Assembly: GCF_000283155.1 (NCBI RefSeq)
Contig: NW_004454163.1
Location: 22,395,010-22,459,009, forward strand
Source of the DNA: Ceratotherium simum simum
Taxonomy: Eukaryota > Chordata > Mammalia > Perissodactyla > Rhinocerotidae
Reading direction: 5' to 3'
Length of the DNA stretch: 64,000 nt
Part shown: one piece after another, positions 45,361-56,939 of the stretch
Numbering within the stretch: position 1 is the stretch's first letter
Layout: every line of letters begins with the position of its first letter
Position numbers and translations under genes: made by a program
Notes under the pieces: generated by a model
What the model was told of the DNA's origin: nothing
The model's input: the letters and a program-made list of their open reading frames with translations, nothing else
The model's database searches: none

Positions 45361-45713
45361 GCTGACCAAGTGGGTTAGTGACCTGGGTGGTTTCATTATA
45401 CAGTAGTAGGAGGGGTAGCAGGAAGATATATTAGAAAGATCATAAAATGAGAATGGTTTAAGCCTCAGCCCTCCTATGAAAAGTCATTAAATTTCTTCAG
45501 AGAGTAGTTTTATAATTTTAGGAATTAGAGGAAATCTCACTGATGATGGTCCTTCAGCAGGTGCCAGATGGTGGTAGGTGGTGAAGGGCTCGGGTATTCC
45601 TTACACACACTTACCTCATTTTCCTGCCCCGCTTTCTATATTGACTCTGCATCTCTGGGCCTTTGTGATAAAAAATAGATCCTACCTCCTTACAGGCTTT
45701 GTCTTGCAGATGT
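45361..45713. other. Unassigned spacer before the ERE
   Basis: Its last 14 bases, TGTCTTGCAGATGT (45700-45713), form the left TSD of the ERE that follows. Nothing else is recognised. Confidence 0.6.
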
Positions 45714-46020
45714 GTTTTTTTTTTTTTTTTTTGTGAGGAGATCAGCCCTGTGCTAACATCCGCCAATCCTCCTCTTTTTTTGCTGAGGAAGACTGGCCCT
45801 GGGCTAACATCCATGCCCATCTTCCTCCACTTTATATGGGACGCCGCCACAGCATGGCTTGCCAGCAGTGCGTCGGTGCTTCCTCCACTTTATATGGGAC
45901 GCCGCCACAGCATGGCTTGCCAGCAGTGCGTCGGTGCACGCCCGGGATCCGAACCAGCGAACCCCGGGCCGCCGCAGCGGAGCGCGCGCACTTAACCGCT
46001 TGCGCCACCGGCCTGGCCCC
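45714..46020 (-). mobile_element. ERE SINE with perfect TSD and internal 58-bp duplication
   Basis: On the minus strand it starts GGGGCCAGGCCGGTGGCGCA at 46020, with A box TGGCGCAAGCG (45997-46007), B box GGTTCGGATCC (45945-45955) and a poly(A) tail at 45714-45733 (read as T). The 14-bp flanks TGTCTTGCAGATGT at 45700-45713 and 46021-46034 are identical. The length is about 307 bp because a 58-bp segment (45821-45878) is repeated exactly at 45879-45936. Intact pol III boxes and the perfect TSD mark a young copy. Confidence 0.97.
45821..45936. repeat. Perfect 2 x 58-bp tandem duplication inside an ERE
   Basis: Copies at 45821-45878 and 45879-45936 are identical over all 58 bases. They cover the segment just downstream of the tRNA-like part. 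One extra base (C) at the junction is shared, so microhomology is minimal. Confidence 0.98.
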
Positions 46021-46034
46021 TGTCTTGCAGATGT

Positions 46035-46339
46035 TTTAAGTCTTAGTTTCCCCTGCTTTGTTTATAACATCAAGATGATCTCACTCATTTTCTCTCTTCC
46101 GGATATCTGCCCAAAAAAGCTGCTCCACTGAGACCTAACCATCCCCTCAACCCAATTTTTTTTCAAAGCTCTTATGGGTTTATTACATTTTGATTTATCT
46201 CCTCTAATTTCAGTAGGATTTTTGGAAGGAGATAAAAGAACATCTTAATTCCGATATTTTACACCAGAAGCAATACTTTCAAGGTAAAAACGAAACCCAA
46301 GGGCTGTTCACTCCTGTTTATATCTATACTAACCCTCTA
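46035..46339. other. Unassigned spacer
   Basis: No recognised feature. Confidence 0.45.
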
Positions 46340-46830
46340 GTTAAGAAGCTATAAAAACAATCAAGGGTTCCACCAGGACAGTGAACTCCATGGTTGTGAG
46401 TTCTGCTGCGGCTGTCCATGCACAATGGCTAGCTGCCAGGTAGAACAGATAGGGCAAAATGGCAAAACAATATAAAGTTTCCAAGAAATTCTTTAGCTTG
46501 AAGGCATAGCACAATCAAGCTGTTTTAAAACTCAGACCATCACGTTGTGACTTTATCATTTGTTGACTACACAATTGCTGCCAAACTCTACCACAAACAT
46601 ACCCCAAGGTGGGACTTAGGGAAACATTTGTGTCTTGGTCCTTGATTAGTCTTCATCCATTTTGATGCAGGTTTTCTCATGATAATATCATTAATATAGA
46701 GCAGAATGGGGTCTATATATGTGGAAATGGGCAGTGGGGACAAATGATTCAGTTTCAGCAATCGTCTATTACAATTGGTTGACTCCATCGATGTATCTAG
46801 CTTACTGCATTCCTGGGATCACAAGTATCT
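46340..46830 (-). pseudogene. Possible decayed endogenous retrovirus pol remnant
   Basis: On the minus strand the 66-codon frame at 46588-46788 contains ILLYINDII, which resembles the YxDD reverse-transcriptase active-site region with the first D replaced by N. The residues WMKTNQGP follow at roughly the expected spacing. In the same direction, down to about 46340, further text may continue the region but is broken by stops. No LTRs were found next to it. An ERVL-like origin is my best guess; a chance match is possible. It is clearly non-functional. Confidence 0.3.
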
Positions 46831-47815
46831 GAACACTGGGCGATCCTCATCAACTTTTCCATTTCTCCCCCTGTCTCTCCTGAATTTCCTGATTTATCTT
46901 GTTCGGTTTCTACTAACATAACATTAAAAATATTTCCAAACGGTCTAAACAAATGCATTTCATATAATTATTACTTTACCTAATGCATTTCTTTCTGCCG
47001 AAATAATAGTTTTCCCTTCTTATCAATTGCCCAGCAAGAAAGCTGAAGCTATTTAACCAGCAAAGCTGCCAATATTTACAACCTTTTAAGTCAGTAGAGG
47101 AATTTAGGTAATTTTTTTTTAGTGTTTACTGGTTACTTAATGAATATCGTGCTCTGGGTTTTATTTATTTATACTCTACCTCATTCCAAAAATAATTTGA
47201 AGTGTCTTGAATATTACAGAATATAAAATGTAAAGAATTAGAATCTGAACACTGTATAATGAAAGTAGTTTTTGACCAAAATTAGCTTACCAAGTGGGGA
47301 AACTCTGGAGGTTTATATATTGTTATGCATGTTTTAAGTTTTGAGTGTTACTGTAAAAACAAAAGCAATCTTTCCTCTTACTTTATACAATTATTAAAGA
47401 AAGACAACAGAAAGTTCACATTCTATAGAGTATCTAGTTTATACTGAAACATTCAGATGATTGAATTTTTCTATTCTATTGGTGAAAGGATTGCTCCTCT
47501 GTAGACATAACTAAAATCATATAGATGTTCTGTGAGAAAAATTCACACATATTTTAAAAATGAAAATCTTCTCAATTATGTACCTAATCTGTTTTTTATT
47601 CAGTCTTTGATAATTGTACATTCAATTGTAAACGTAGAATAATTGAGTCCTTTGTTTTTAAAAAAATGGTGATATAAACATTGAAAATGATAAGGCATTT
47701 TGTACTTAAATGTTTATCTTTCTATTAGCTTAAAAATTGTTACTCCTGTTTATGTATTGTGTATATAAAAGTTTGATCATTCTGTTAAGAAGAAGAAAGA
47801 CGTGAAGTGCGTATT
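46831..47815. other. Unassigned AT-rich sequence
   Basis: No named repeat or coding frame is recognised. Confidence 0.45.
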
Positions 47816-47828
47816 AAGAAATTCCCAG

Positions 47829-48077
47829 GGGGCTGGCCCGGTGGCGCAAGCAGTTAAGTGTGCACGCTTCACTGCGGTGGCCTGGAGTTCGCAGGTTCAG
47901 ATCCCGGGCGCACACCGAAGCACCGCTTGTCAAGCTATGCTGTGGCGGCGTCCCATATAAAAGTAGAGGAAGATGGGCATGCATGTTAGGCCAGGGCCAG
48001 TCTTCCTCAGCAAAAAGAGGAGGATTGGCAGATGTTAGCTCAGGGCGATCTTCCTGACCAAAAAAAAAAAAAAAAAA
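47829..48077 (+). mobile_element. Well-preserved ERE SINE, perfect 13-bp TSD
   Basis: The head GGGGCTGGCCCGGTGGCGCA, the B box GGTTCAGATCC, 'GTAGAGGAAGATGGGCATGC', 'CAGCAAAAAGAGGAGGATTG', TTAGCTCAGGGCGATCTTCC and an A tail of about 19. Flanks AAGAAATTCCCAG at 47816-47828 and 48078-48090 are identical. Low divergence and an almost pure tail indicate a recent insertion. The A-box area has one extra base relative to its relatives. Confidence 0.97.
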
Positions 48078-48090
48078 AAGAAATTCCCAG

Positions 48091-48904
48091 TAACATTTAT
48101 ATATGTTCTTAAAGCAGACTTTGTTGAAAAAAATTACACTCGTGTGGGTCATGCTCTATCCTCACAGCAATGCACTATTACTGTTAGGTTTGAATCGACT
48201 TGTAAATGACAAACACAGTGTTTTTTCACATGATTATTTTTAAAAATTCAAGCAGGCATCCCATCTACTAAGATGATATAACTTTGGCTACCTAGAAAAT
48301 GGATTTTTAAGAGATCACATAACAGAGAAAATCCCTTTTGGTTGGAAGCTCTTAAAATAATGTGGTCCTAAATCTTTAGAAATATTTTCCTTTAATTAAA
48401 GTGGGTGGAAAGATATAGAGAAGAATTTAATTTGCACAATTTTCCTCTCTCAAAATAATTATGCTTTTGATTGAAATATGTTGTTTTAATCCTCAGAATT
48501 TTGACCATAATTGTATTTATTAGAAAGTATATCCAACAAGATTGTTCCTCTGATGTGATTTTGGAAAAGTTCGTCACTGAACATAGTGAAGACGTTGTAT
48601 TTTGCCTCCTTCTCTGTTTTTGAAAATAGAACAAATATAGATACGACATGAACTTTGGGAACACATACACACAGTCACACATAAACACGGTATCTCTTCT
48701 CTTATCCCTGACAAGTTGGGTGTCCTTTTAATAACAAGAATGATAAAACTTACCATGATGTGGTTTGAATTCTCCATAAATTACTAAATTAGATGATGGG
48801 ACACTGTCTATGGCTGCTACTATGACTGGAATAGCAGAAAACAATTTCAGACTATCAAAGCCATATAGGGACCAGACATGAGGGCTGTGGTCATAACCCC
48901 AGTG
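48091..48904. other. Unassigned AT-rich sequence
   Basis: A 98-codon minus-strand frame (48392-48688) has no known motif. No named repeat is recognised. Confidence 0.45.
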
Positions 48905-49005
48905 CCCACGTGACCACTCATCCTACAGATGGAGACAGGTCTGCAGCCATTTGTCTAGGATCACACAGCACCTGAGATATAGGAAGATACTGCCTAGACT
49001 TTGGC
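48905..49005 (-). mobile_element. MIR-type SINE fragment, antisense
   Basis: 'CATCCTACAGATGGAGACAG' and 'GTCTAGGATCACACAGCACC' match the antisense MIR core. Confidence 0.55.
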
Positions 49006-49086
49006 CAATACTTACCACTGGAATTTTAAGTCGTCATTAAATCCATAACACAAGTCTTCTGGCTAAGAAGGAAAGAAACCATAGTC

Positions 49087-49208
49087 CCTCATTTTACAGT
49101 TAGAAAATTAAAGCTGAGAAGTTAGTTTATTTGTCCAAGGTCTCACAGCAAGTTAGCGGTAGAGACTAGAGTTGAACCCAGAGATCTTAATTCCTAGTAC
49201 AGTGATCC
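49087..49208 (-). mobile_element. MIR SINE fragment, antisense
   Basis: 'CCCTCATTTTACAGTTAGAA', 'TTGTCCAAGGTCTCACAGCA' and 'GAGTTGAACCCAGAGATCTT' reproduce the antisense MIR core through to the tRNA-like end. Confidence 0.8.
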
Positions 49209-49569
49209 TTACTCAATACTACTTTATCCCCTTGTGTGCTAAATAAAAGGAAAGAAAAATGAAAGGACGAAATAGGATTCAGAATCCAAAAAGCTCCTCT
49301 TGTGTCCTCAATGGCAAAAATGATCAAAGAGATTGTGTTAATAAAAAAACATCGTGTTTTTATTCTCCCACCTACATGCAATGCCCAATGTCTATCTTAT
49401 CCTCTTACGCTCATATTGATATTTTGAAGGCTGCAATTGGACAAATAACTTATTTACATTAAAATCGATATAAGAAAGAATTCCTATAGAAATTCACATG
49501 GAATAAATAGGAAGCAGGTCACAATATACCTGATTCATAGCAAAACAATTATTTCAAGTCAATAAAAGA
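49209..49569. other. Unassigned spacer between MIRs
   Basis: No recognised feature. Confidence 0.45.
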
Positions 49570-49785
49570 GTAATAATAAGCATAACTAACATCATTACCC
49601 ATTTCAACGTGTCACGTGCTCTTCTAAGAATGAGTCACATAATAATTCATTTGATTCTTATAACAGCTCTTTCATAGGTATTATCATTTTCCCTAGTTTA
49701 TTGGTGAGGACATTGATGCTCATACAAATTAAATAAGTTGCTCAAGATTATACAGCTAGTAAGCGGAGGAGACAGGATTCAATGA
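49570..49785 (-). mobile_element. MIR SINE, nearly full length, antisense
   Basis: 'TTTGATTCTTATAACAGCTC', 'GGTATTATCATTTTCCCTAG', 'TTGCTCAAGATTATACAGCT' and 'AGGAGACAGGATTCAATGA' follow MIR in reverse. Confidence 0.8.
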
Positions 49786-50044
49786 TTTCCATTTGTAAGG
49801 ATAAAATGTATGTGTCAAAGGTTACCTATATGTGGCTCAATTGTAGACCCATTTCATCCATAAAGTTTTCTCCATTTCTTAGATCCACATCGTTCTGTTG
49901 CTTCTATTGCAATTCTGGAGCCTATGGCATATAGCAGCAGAGTTTAAACACAATCACACAACTTGGCTACCCTTGTCTCCTACGTTCTTTATTAGTTTCT
50001 TGTTTTAACTAAATGCTGTCTATTCAGGAGACTGTAAACTTCTT
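49786..50044. other. Unassigned spacer
   Basis: 'TAAATGCTGTCTATTCAGGA' with 'GACTGTAAACTTCTTAAAAA' hints at an L2 3' UTR fragment at about 50000-50044, too short to call firmly. Confidence 0.4.
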
Positions 50045-50059
50045 AAAAATATGGATCTT

Positions 50060-50321
50060 GGGGCTGGCCCAGTGACGTGTGATTAAGTTTGTGCATCTGC
50101 TTTGGCGGCCCAGGGTTCATAGGTTCTGATCCTGGGCATGGACCTACACACTTCTCATCAAGCCATGATGTGGCAGTATCCCCTATACAAAGTAGAGTAA
50201 GACTGGCACAGGTGTTAGCTCAGGGACCATCTTCCTCAAGCCAAAAGAGGAAGATTGGCAACAGATGTTAGCTCAGGGCTACTCTTCCTCACCAAAAAAA
50301 AAAAAAAAGAAAAGAAAAAGA
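50060..50321 (+). mobile_element. ERE SINE, perfect 15-bp TSD
   Basis: The head GGGGCTGGCCCAGTGACGTG, 'GGCGGCCCAGGGTTCATAGG', a B-box-like GGTTCTGATCC, 'CAAAGTAGAGTAAGACTGGC', TTAGCTCAGGGCTACTCTTC and an A-rich tail with scattered G. Flanks AAAAATATGGATCTT at 50045-50059 and 50322-50336 are identical. The body is more diverged than the copy at 47.8 kb although its TSD is perfect, and it appears to represent a different ERE subfamily. Confidence 0.96.
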
Positions 50322-50336
50322 AAAAATATGGATCTT

Positions 50337-50999
50337 ATTTAATTTTTCTATTGTACATTGTAAAATACCAAGTTATTCTGGACAAAAAGTAGATGTTACC
50401 ACACACATATTGGTTGATTAAAGGACATTTTAGGAGAGTAAATAGAGTGTGAGTAATAACAGATTCAGTTGAGTAAAATTGCATTTGTTCTGGCTTTCTA
50501 GGTGTTTCTTTTGCCTATCCCAACCCCTAGTATTGCCCCAGATTTTAAGTTGGGCTTCTACTCTTTCCTTTCTAAAGTGATGCCTCTTGTTTCTTTCCCT
50601 GCATGATGTCATCCATCCTTTCTTTGTGAAAACTTCGAAAACTTCTCATCCAGCCCTGTCCTCTCATTCACCCTCTAGACCAGTATGGCAGTATGCTTAA
50701 CACTTAAACATCATATGAAAAGTTAATTCATCATTTAATCTTTAAAGGAAAACATTGGTGCTCCTGAACTACCTATACTATTCAGTAGTATCACAATTTT
50801 TGAGATCCTGAAGTAGCCTTCATTTGGATTAATTTAACAGACCTTCACCAAACACTGTGCACTAGAAACTGTAGCAAGTGTTCAATACAAAGGGGAAAAT
50901 ATGTCACCATTTCTCCCATGGGTATCAGCTAAATAAGTTGATTATTATAGCCCTAAGTGGGATGTTTTCCCATAGAAATCTGCATGGGATGCTATGAAA
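50337..50999. other. Unassigned sequence
   Basis: No gene or named repeat is recognised. Confidence 0.45.
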
Positions 51000-51135
51000 A
51001 TCACAGTTTACGTTTGTATGGATCTCACAATTTACAAAAATTTTTGTTTGCAAGTTTAATCCTGAAAACAATCCTATGAGGTGTTATTGTTACTGCCTGT
51101 ACGTTCTGAGAAGCCAAGTGACTTGCCTAAGTACC
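51000..51135 (-). mobile_element. MIR SINE fragment, antisense
   Basis: 'TTAATCCTGAAAACAATCCT', 'ATGAGGTGTTATTGTTACTG' and 'GCCAAGTGACTTGCCTAAGT' match antisense MIR. It is cut off by the LTR that follows. Confidence 0.75.
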
Positions 51136-51139
51136 CCCT

Positions 51140-51461
51140 TGTCTTAGACTCTTCAAGTTGCTATAACAAAAATACTGTAGATTGGGTGGCTTATAAACAA
51201 CAGAAATTTATTTTTCACAGTCCTGAGTCTGAGAAGTCCAAGATCTAAGCGCTGACAGATTTCACCTCTGGTGAGGGCCTGCTTGCTATGTTCTTACTTG
51301 GTGAAAAGGATGAGGGAGCTCTCTGGGACCTCTTTTATAAGGACACTAATCCCATTCATGAGGGCTCCCTCTACTAAAGTCTCCACCTCCTAACATTATC
51401 ACATTGGGGATTAGGGTTTCAACATAAGAATTTTAGGAAGACATGAGTTGAGTTCTTAGCA
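51140..51461 (-). mobile_element. MaLR-type (MLT1-like) solo LTR, antisense
   Basis: Reverse complement of an MLT1-like LTR: TGTCTTAGACTCTTC, 'GGGTGGCTTATAAACAACAG', 'AGCTCTCTGGGACCTCTTTT', 'ATCCCATTCATGAGGGCTCC' and 'GGGGATTAGGGTTTCAACAT'. There is no internal region. It directly abuts, and probably truncated, the MIR at 51000-51135. Confidence 0.8.
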
Positions 51462-54319
51462 CCTCCCTAAATGAGCAGTAGAGGCATGATGCTCTGCTGC
51501 CTCTCAGGGGTTCACTGTTTTCTGTGTGCATCCTTTGTTCCCCCACCACATGGAAAAAGGAGCACACGTGTTTCGTATGCCTTTGAATAATACCACAATA
51601 ATCAGTACAAGGATGGATACACAGGAGGCCTCCTTCCCAAATATTTGTTATTTTATAAACAGAATTAAATGCAGTGTTTTGAAGCTGAAGGCAGATTGCA
51701 GTTCACTTTAAATGAGAATTTCCAACTAGTCCATCTAGAAATAGAATGTATTGCCTCATCTCTAGAAGTTGTTAGCCGGTTCTGGATGAATACTTTTGGG
51801 GAGGTAGACAGGATTTATGCGTGTGGTAGGACGTTTGTACAAATGGCCTGTAAGATTCCTTCCAACTCTATATTACTACAGTTAATTCCTTTATCTAGTG
51901 TCTCTGCCTCTATGGACTGAGATTGATTTTATCTTTTTTTAAAAGATACCCAATACCACTTCCCTAAGCCACTGATCCTCAAGAGACAGAGTTGCTTTTT
52001 AAGACAATTGTGCAAACTCATGATCAATCAGTACAACTCAGGGTGCATGACTGTCTTGAACCCTCCCTCTGATGACTTAATTCAGAATATCTCACGTGGA
52101 ATGAGTTCATTACCATCCTCGGCATGGTGCAATATCTTGTTAGAGGATTGAACCTGGGAATCGTCGTCTTTTTTTCCTAAATGATTGTTCCAGTTTCCAT
52201 AAAGGTAAGTTAAATGAAGCTAAAATTAGAAAATATCTCTGACAGAAAAGGACAATTATTTTATGACATCTATTGAGACCCATAAAACTTTGAAGAGATT
52301 CTGTGAGGCTTGATGAGATAGTCAAAGGCAGGAAGGACATGAAAAGTTCTTTGCTGGTTTCATTTTGTATAGGGATTTTTAAGCAGGTTCTGACTCCAGT
52401 GTACAAGAACATTTGGCAAATGTACAAGAATATGCTTAACAGTGGAAGGAAGTATAAGAGGAACACATTACAATTCTAGAATATTCTAACTCCTGTATAA
52501 AATAGATGAGAGTATTCCCTTTCACAACAACAATGACCACCTCTAATGTTAATATGTCTCTTACCATCAAATTTAAATGGGAGACTGAGCTTCTATCGTT
52601 GCCTTGTATAGTAATGAGTCTTGACACTAGTGACTGAATTGCCAAAGGAATTTGAGATGGAAAAGGCTGTGATCTGGCATGTTCCCAATTCAAATTTGGA
52701 TAGAGATAAGAGCATGCATTAGATGAGTTCTTAGGGTCTCTCGGAAGTCATATGGATTGAGGGCATACAGTGCTATTTTCCTGGGTCCATATTTCTATTG
52801 TCTCAATGACAGAATTAAAATCTCTACCTTGCAGAAATAAATAACTGGTAGCTCCCATTTTTATAAGTTCTGAGAATTTCCTATGATTTTTCCATGCTTC
52901 TTATCAGAGGGACATTCCTTCCACTCTGCGTCATGTTTGAATTAGGATAAATGAGGAGTTTTCCTTGAATCAGGCCAAGTTTTCAAAGACATTACCTTCT
53001 TTTTCTTTGAATGCTCAGGCATTGCAACATAAAAAATGTATTATCATACAGATGGCCACGTTGACAGTTGCCCACACTGACAGAACTATATAGTGCAGTC
53101 ATGTTAACAAAAAAGCAATCTCGACCTGGGTAAGTGCAGCCAGTTTGTATCAGGAATAGTCATACTGCTTAAATCTCTTACAAAATGCTAAAATTAACAT
53201 TGCCTATCAGATTTTCTATCAAGTGCAACCATCTAGATCCTTCGAGTTTCATTGCCTTCTCTTCTTACCACTTGGTTTTATTGACAAAATATTCTTTTTT
53301 AAGACCATCTTTGAAAGAAGTGAATAAAATAGATTCTTGGCAAATCTTGTTCTCAAAATTTCTTCTGATTTAGGAGTGAGGGAAGTAGGAGAAGAAAGAG
53401 ACAATTTTTATTTTAATTACGTGCTTGAGAATAGAATGTCTTTTTAAAAAATTTTTAAAACAAGAAAGTAAATAAATCCATACATTAAGAAAATTGAAGT
53501 TTCCTAAGCATACTATGATTGCATTTTATGCTTAGTTCTTCAGTGAGACATGAACTCAGGATGCTCAAACTTGAATGTGTCAGTGTATTATGTGAGCATG
53601 ACTTATGGTAGATATAGCTTTTGTTTTATAGAATCGAAATTAAATTTAGTTGGAGAGATAATTCTAGTTATATGTCTTAATTAAAAACCTTTTTGACTAT
53701 TCTATAATTTAAGAACCAAAATACTTCTGGTAGCCTGGGTACCAAATTTGTTTTAAGAAACATTTCAGTGGACCAAATTTCTCATTGCAAATCTAACAAA
53801 TCTGATTGTTCCATGCTGTTTTAATTTTTTTTTTACGTTTGTAAGCAATTAAGTTCCTTCTCTGAGAATGTAAGCATGGTTGAAAGATGCTTTGAGAGTT
53901 TTTTTGTCCCACAACTTGTTATTTATTCAAAAACAGTCATAACAACAACAAATAATAATAAATATTCCTACAGCAAATAATTATTTCTCTACTAAACATG
54001 GTTCCCAATTGTATTTTAAAGTGAACAATAACATTTTGAGACATTAAACTCCTCTAAGCAAGGTGGCTTTTAAGTAGCAACTAAATTAATATGAATTTAA
54101 TTAGCTATCTATGAAAATATTATTTAAGAAAGAAAACACCTCTCTTGTCAGCTCCTCCATTGTCCACGTGGACCCGGAAGTATTTTAAGTGAATGTCAAG
54201 TAGAGAATTCCTTGGTCTTTTGTGGTACATGGTCAGGCTCTTTCTTAACCAAAGATCAAGACAGGAGGTTTAGAGTAAGCAGCAAGAGATGACTTTTCTC
54301 CCTACTTAACCTACTAACA
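51462..54319. other. 2.9-kb stretch without recognised repeats
   Basis: Frames up to 108 codons (52140-52466, minus) have no known motif. Composition is ordinary AT-rich. No exon-like structure was identified. Confidence 0.4.
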
Positions 54320-54480
54320 GCTTAATCTTGAGAAATAATTCAACTTGATATATTTCCATTTTCTCTTCCATAAAAGTAATATCTACTTTGCCTATTGAAA
54401 GTAATATGTATTTTGCGTGATTGCTGGGAAGAAACATTTTTTGCAAAGCCCCTAACACAGTGCTCGTGTTATTCAATTGG
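54320..54480 (+). mobile_element. MIR SINE fragment, sense
   Basis: 'TTCTCTTCCATAAAAGTAAT' and 'AAAGCCCCTAACACAGTGCT' match a worn MIR core and tail in sense orientation. Confidence 0.6.
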
Positions 54481-55924
54481 TATTTCCTCTACTAACCCAC
54501 CCACCCCCGTTCCTTCTGCTTGCCACCTAGTGAAGGTCAGAAGAAGACTTGGGTGAGCAGAGCCCAGGTTCCCTGTCCAAGAGGTCTGAATCGCTTTTCT
54601 ACAGAGACTGATCAGCTTCTGGAGCATCTATAACTATTACTTAAGCAATGCTGTATCTCCCATGCTACCATATTCCTTCCACTGAGAACTCCAAGTGAGC
54701 ACTCAGCACATAACGACTCTGTCCAAATTTCTGCACTCAGAGACTTAAACAAACAGGAGCATAGTTTCTAACAGCTCAAGGCTGAGACCCTAGGATGGTG
54801 ACTCAACCCCTTTTAAGGTCCTACATGAGAAAATTCATAGCTGCCAAAAGAAAGCACTGTTTGTTCCAGTCAACACCAGGTGATAGGTCCCTGTCTCCCA
54901 GTCTCTATGGGAGGGTAGAAGCTTAACGTTGATAAACACTAGTTAACAAACCCAAATGGCCTAGCCACACGGACCAAACCCCCATTTTTGCCCTTCAGTA
55001 TCTTTCCCATAGCACATCCCAGCCTTTAAAAAGTCTGTTTTCTCTTTCAGCAAAGTTGAGTTTAGTTCACACTGGACTTTCTTCCTATTGATTTAGTTAT
55101 TACTGAGTAAATTCTGTCCATACCACTTTAACTGGTGTCTAGCATTGATTACCTTTGACACAACCCAAAAATGTTCCCATATTTGTCCCCATGTCAAATG
55201 GAAGCTGGTTGGGGCAGGGGAATAGTCAAGGAGATTGTATTGTTAGGCAAGCAAATTTTTCTACTGCATAGCCATTGTGTAACATCATAAAATCACAAAG
55301 TGCGTATACCATACAACACTATTCAAAACTTGGTATTTTAAATTTGTACTTTAAGAAATTTTTTTCTATATAAAAATTGGATTTTTTTCCCTAATTATAT
55401 TCTAGTCATGTTGTTGTTTGAAAGAATGACTTTAACAACACTTACCATAAGTTGTACATCTGAGGAAAAGCTACAGAAATATTTTGGGGTTTTCCATTTT
55501 GGTTTAGGAGAATTATTGTTTTGAAATAGGATGACAATCTTTTAGGTGATTGTTTTTTTGAATATATTTATCAACCCAGCTTAACTTCATGTTCATTAAA
55601 TATTTTTGAGAAATTGTATGCAAGCAGTATTCTTAACTAACTGTTTATTTCAAATTCCAGGAGTTTTTAATCCTAAATCTTCCATTATTTTTCTTGATAC
55701 CTTCATGTCATTTTATGTTGCAGTCACTAATGATTGCTAAGAGAACCATATATAAATGATTAAATAATGTCAGAATCAAATATTTAGGAAGTAAAACAAA
55801 ATCTTGTCAATAATTTCATGTTTTGAAAAGGTAAGTTCCACTCCACCACGCTCCCCACTTGATTTGTTTCTTTTCTCAAAAACAACCACTATTTTCCTCA
55901 TTTTGACTCTGAAGTTAGAAACAT
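54481..55924. other. Unassigned sequence
   Basis: Bases about 54480-55080 are less AT-rich and show no repeat signature. The rest is AT-rich. No gene is recognised. Confidence 0.4.
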
Positions 55925-55982
55925 ACACTCACACACACACACGCACACATTTCTCTCTCTGTTTTTCTCTCTCTCTGCCTAC
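55925..55982. repeat. (CA)n followed by (TC)n microsatellite
   Basis: About ten CA units with interruptions, then a CTCTCTCT stretch with a TTTT interruption. Confidence 0.85.
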
Positions 55983-56939
55983 CCTCCTGAAATCTAATTT
56001 AGCTCATGGTGTTCCAATTTGTGAACATTTTGGTAGACAACTATTTTTGATGAAGACACACAGCATCAACTATTAACTAGGTTCTCAATTTGTCCATTTA
56101 TTCCAGTCTCTTAGGCTCTTTAGAAGATGAGCTAAATCTCATCTTTACACTTTTGTATCCTCAGTGCCTAGAATAGTGCGTGGCTAAAAAACAAACACAG
56201 CAAAGAGCCAGACCAAAACAAAACCATTTGGAAATATTTGTTGTGCTGAACTAAACGAATACACAGTGTGTTCATTGAGTAAATCAGGAAGGTGCAGACC
56301 AACTCTGTACCTTCAGTAGGTAGTCCAGGAATCTCTTAGTCCTGAAGACTCATCTTGATATTCACCTGGGAGCCATCTCTGACAGCGTTCAGCAGGGCTC
56401 CATCCCTTTCCCGTCCTAATTAGAATTTGGTCCTTCAACGCTGATGTAGACAGATTTTCTTACTTCCAAATATGTAAATATAACAGAGTTGTGTAGAAGA
56501 GTTCATCCAATGAAGACTTACTCAGCATTTGAAAAAAATCTTAGAAGGCTAAAATATGTTTTTATTATCTAGATGAACTGTCATAGGTACATAAAATCCT
56601 ACATCTTAGTTCAGAAACTTACATTTTCCAATTACAATAGGAGTGGCTTGACTTATTAGTAGTAAGGCTAAGAATTTATAGAATTCTTTTAATTAAATGT
56701 GAACTCAAATTGAGCCATTTTTCTGCATGAATGTCAATTTGAATTTCAGATGCACCTCTTGAAGCATAGCATTCAAATAAGCAAAGAAACAGTCTCACAG
56801 TTTTTCTAAGGCTCAAAACAAATTGTGTATATCGTATGCTTTGAAAACTAATTTTGTGAACGTCCTGAGGAAAATGCAGTTTATACTCAGCATCTCACAA
56901 CCAGATTGTGTGCCCAAACTGGTATTTAAATTTTTTGTT
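55983..56939. other. Unassigned sequence; weak L2-like tail at about 56100-56190
   Basis: 'CCTCAGTGCCTAGAATAGTG' recalls an L2/MIR 3' end. Nothing else is recognised. Confidence 0.4.

Noticed and set aside
45699..46131. Three overlapping frames of 67-98 codons across an ERE
   Set aside because: They fall entirely within the GC-rich ERE, and the apparent repeat in the proteins is the 58-bp DNA duplication.
55804..56076. 90-codon frame with a THTHTHTR run
   Set aside because: The run is a translated (CA)n microsatellite, not a protein repeat.
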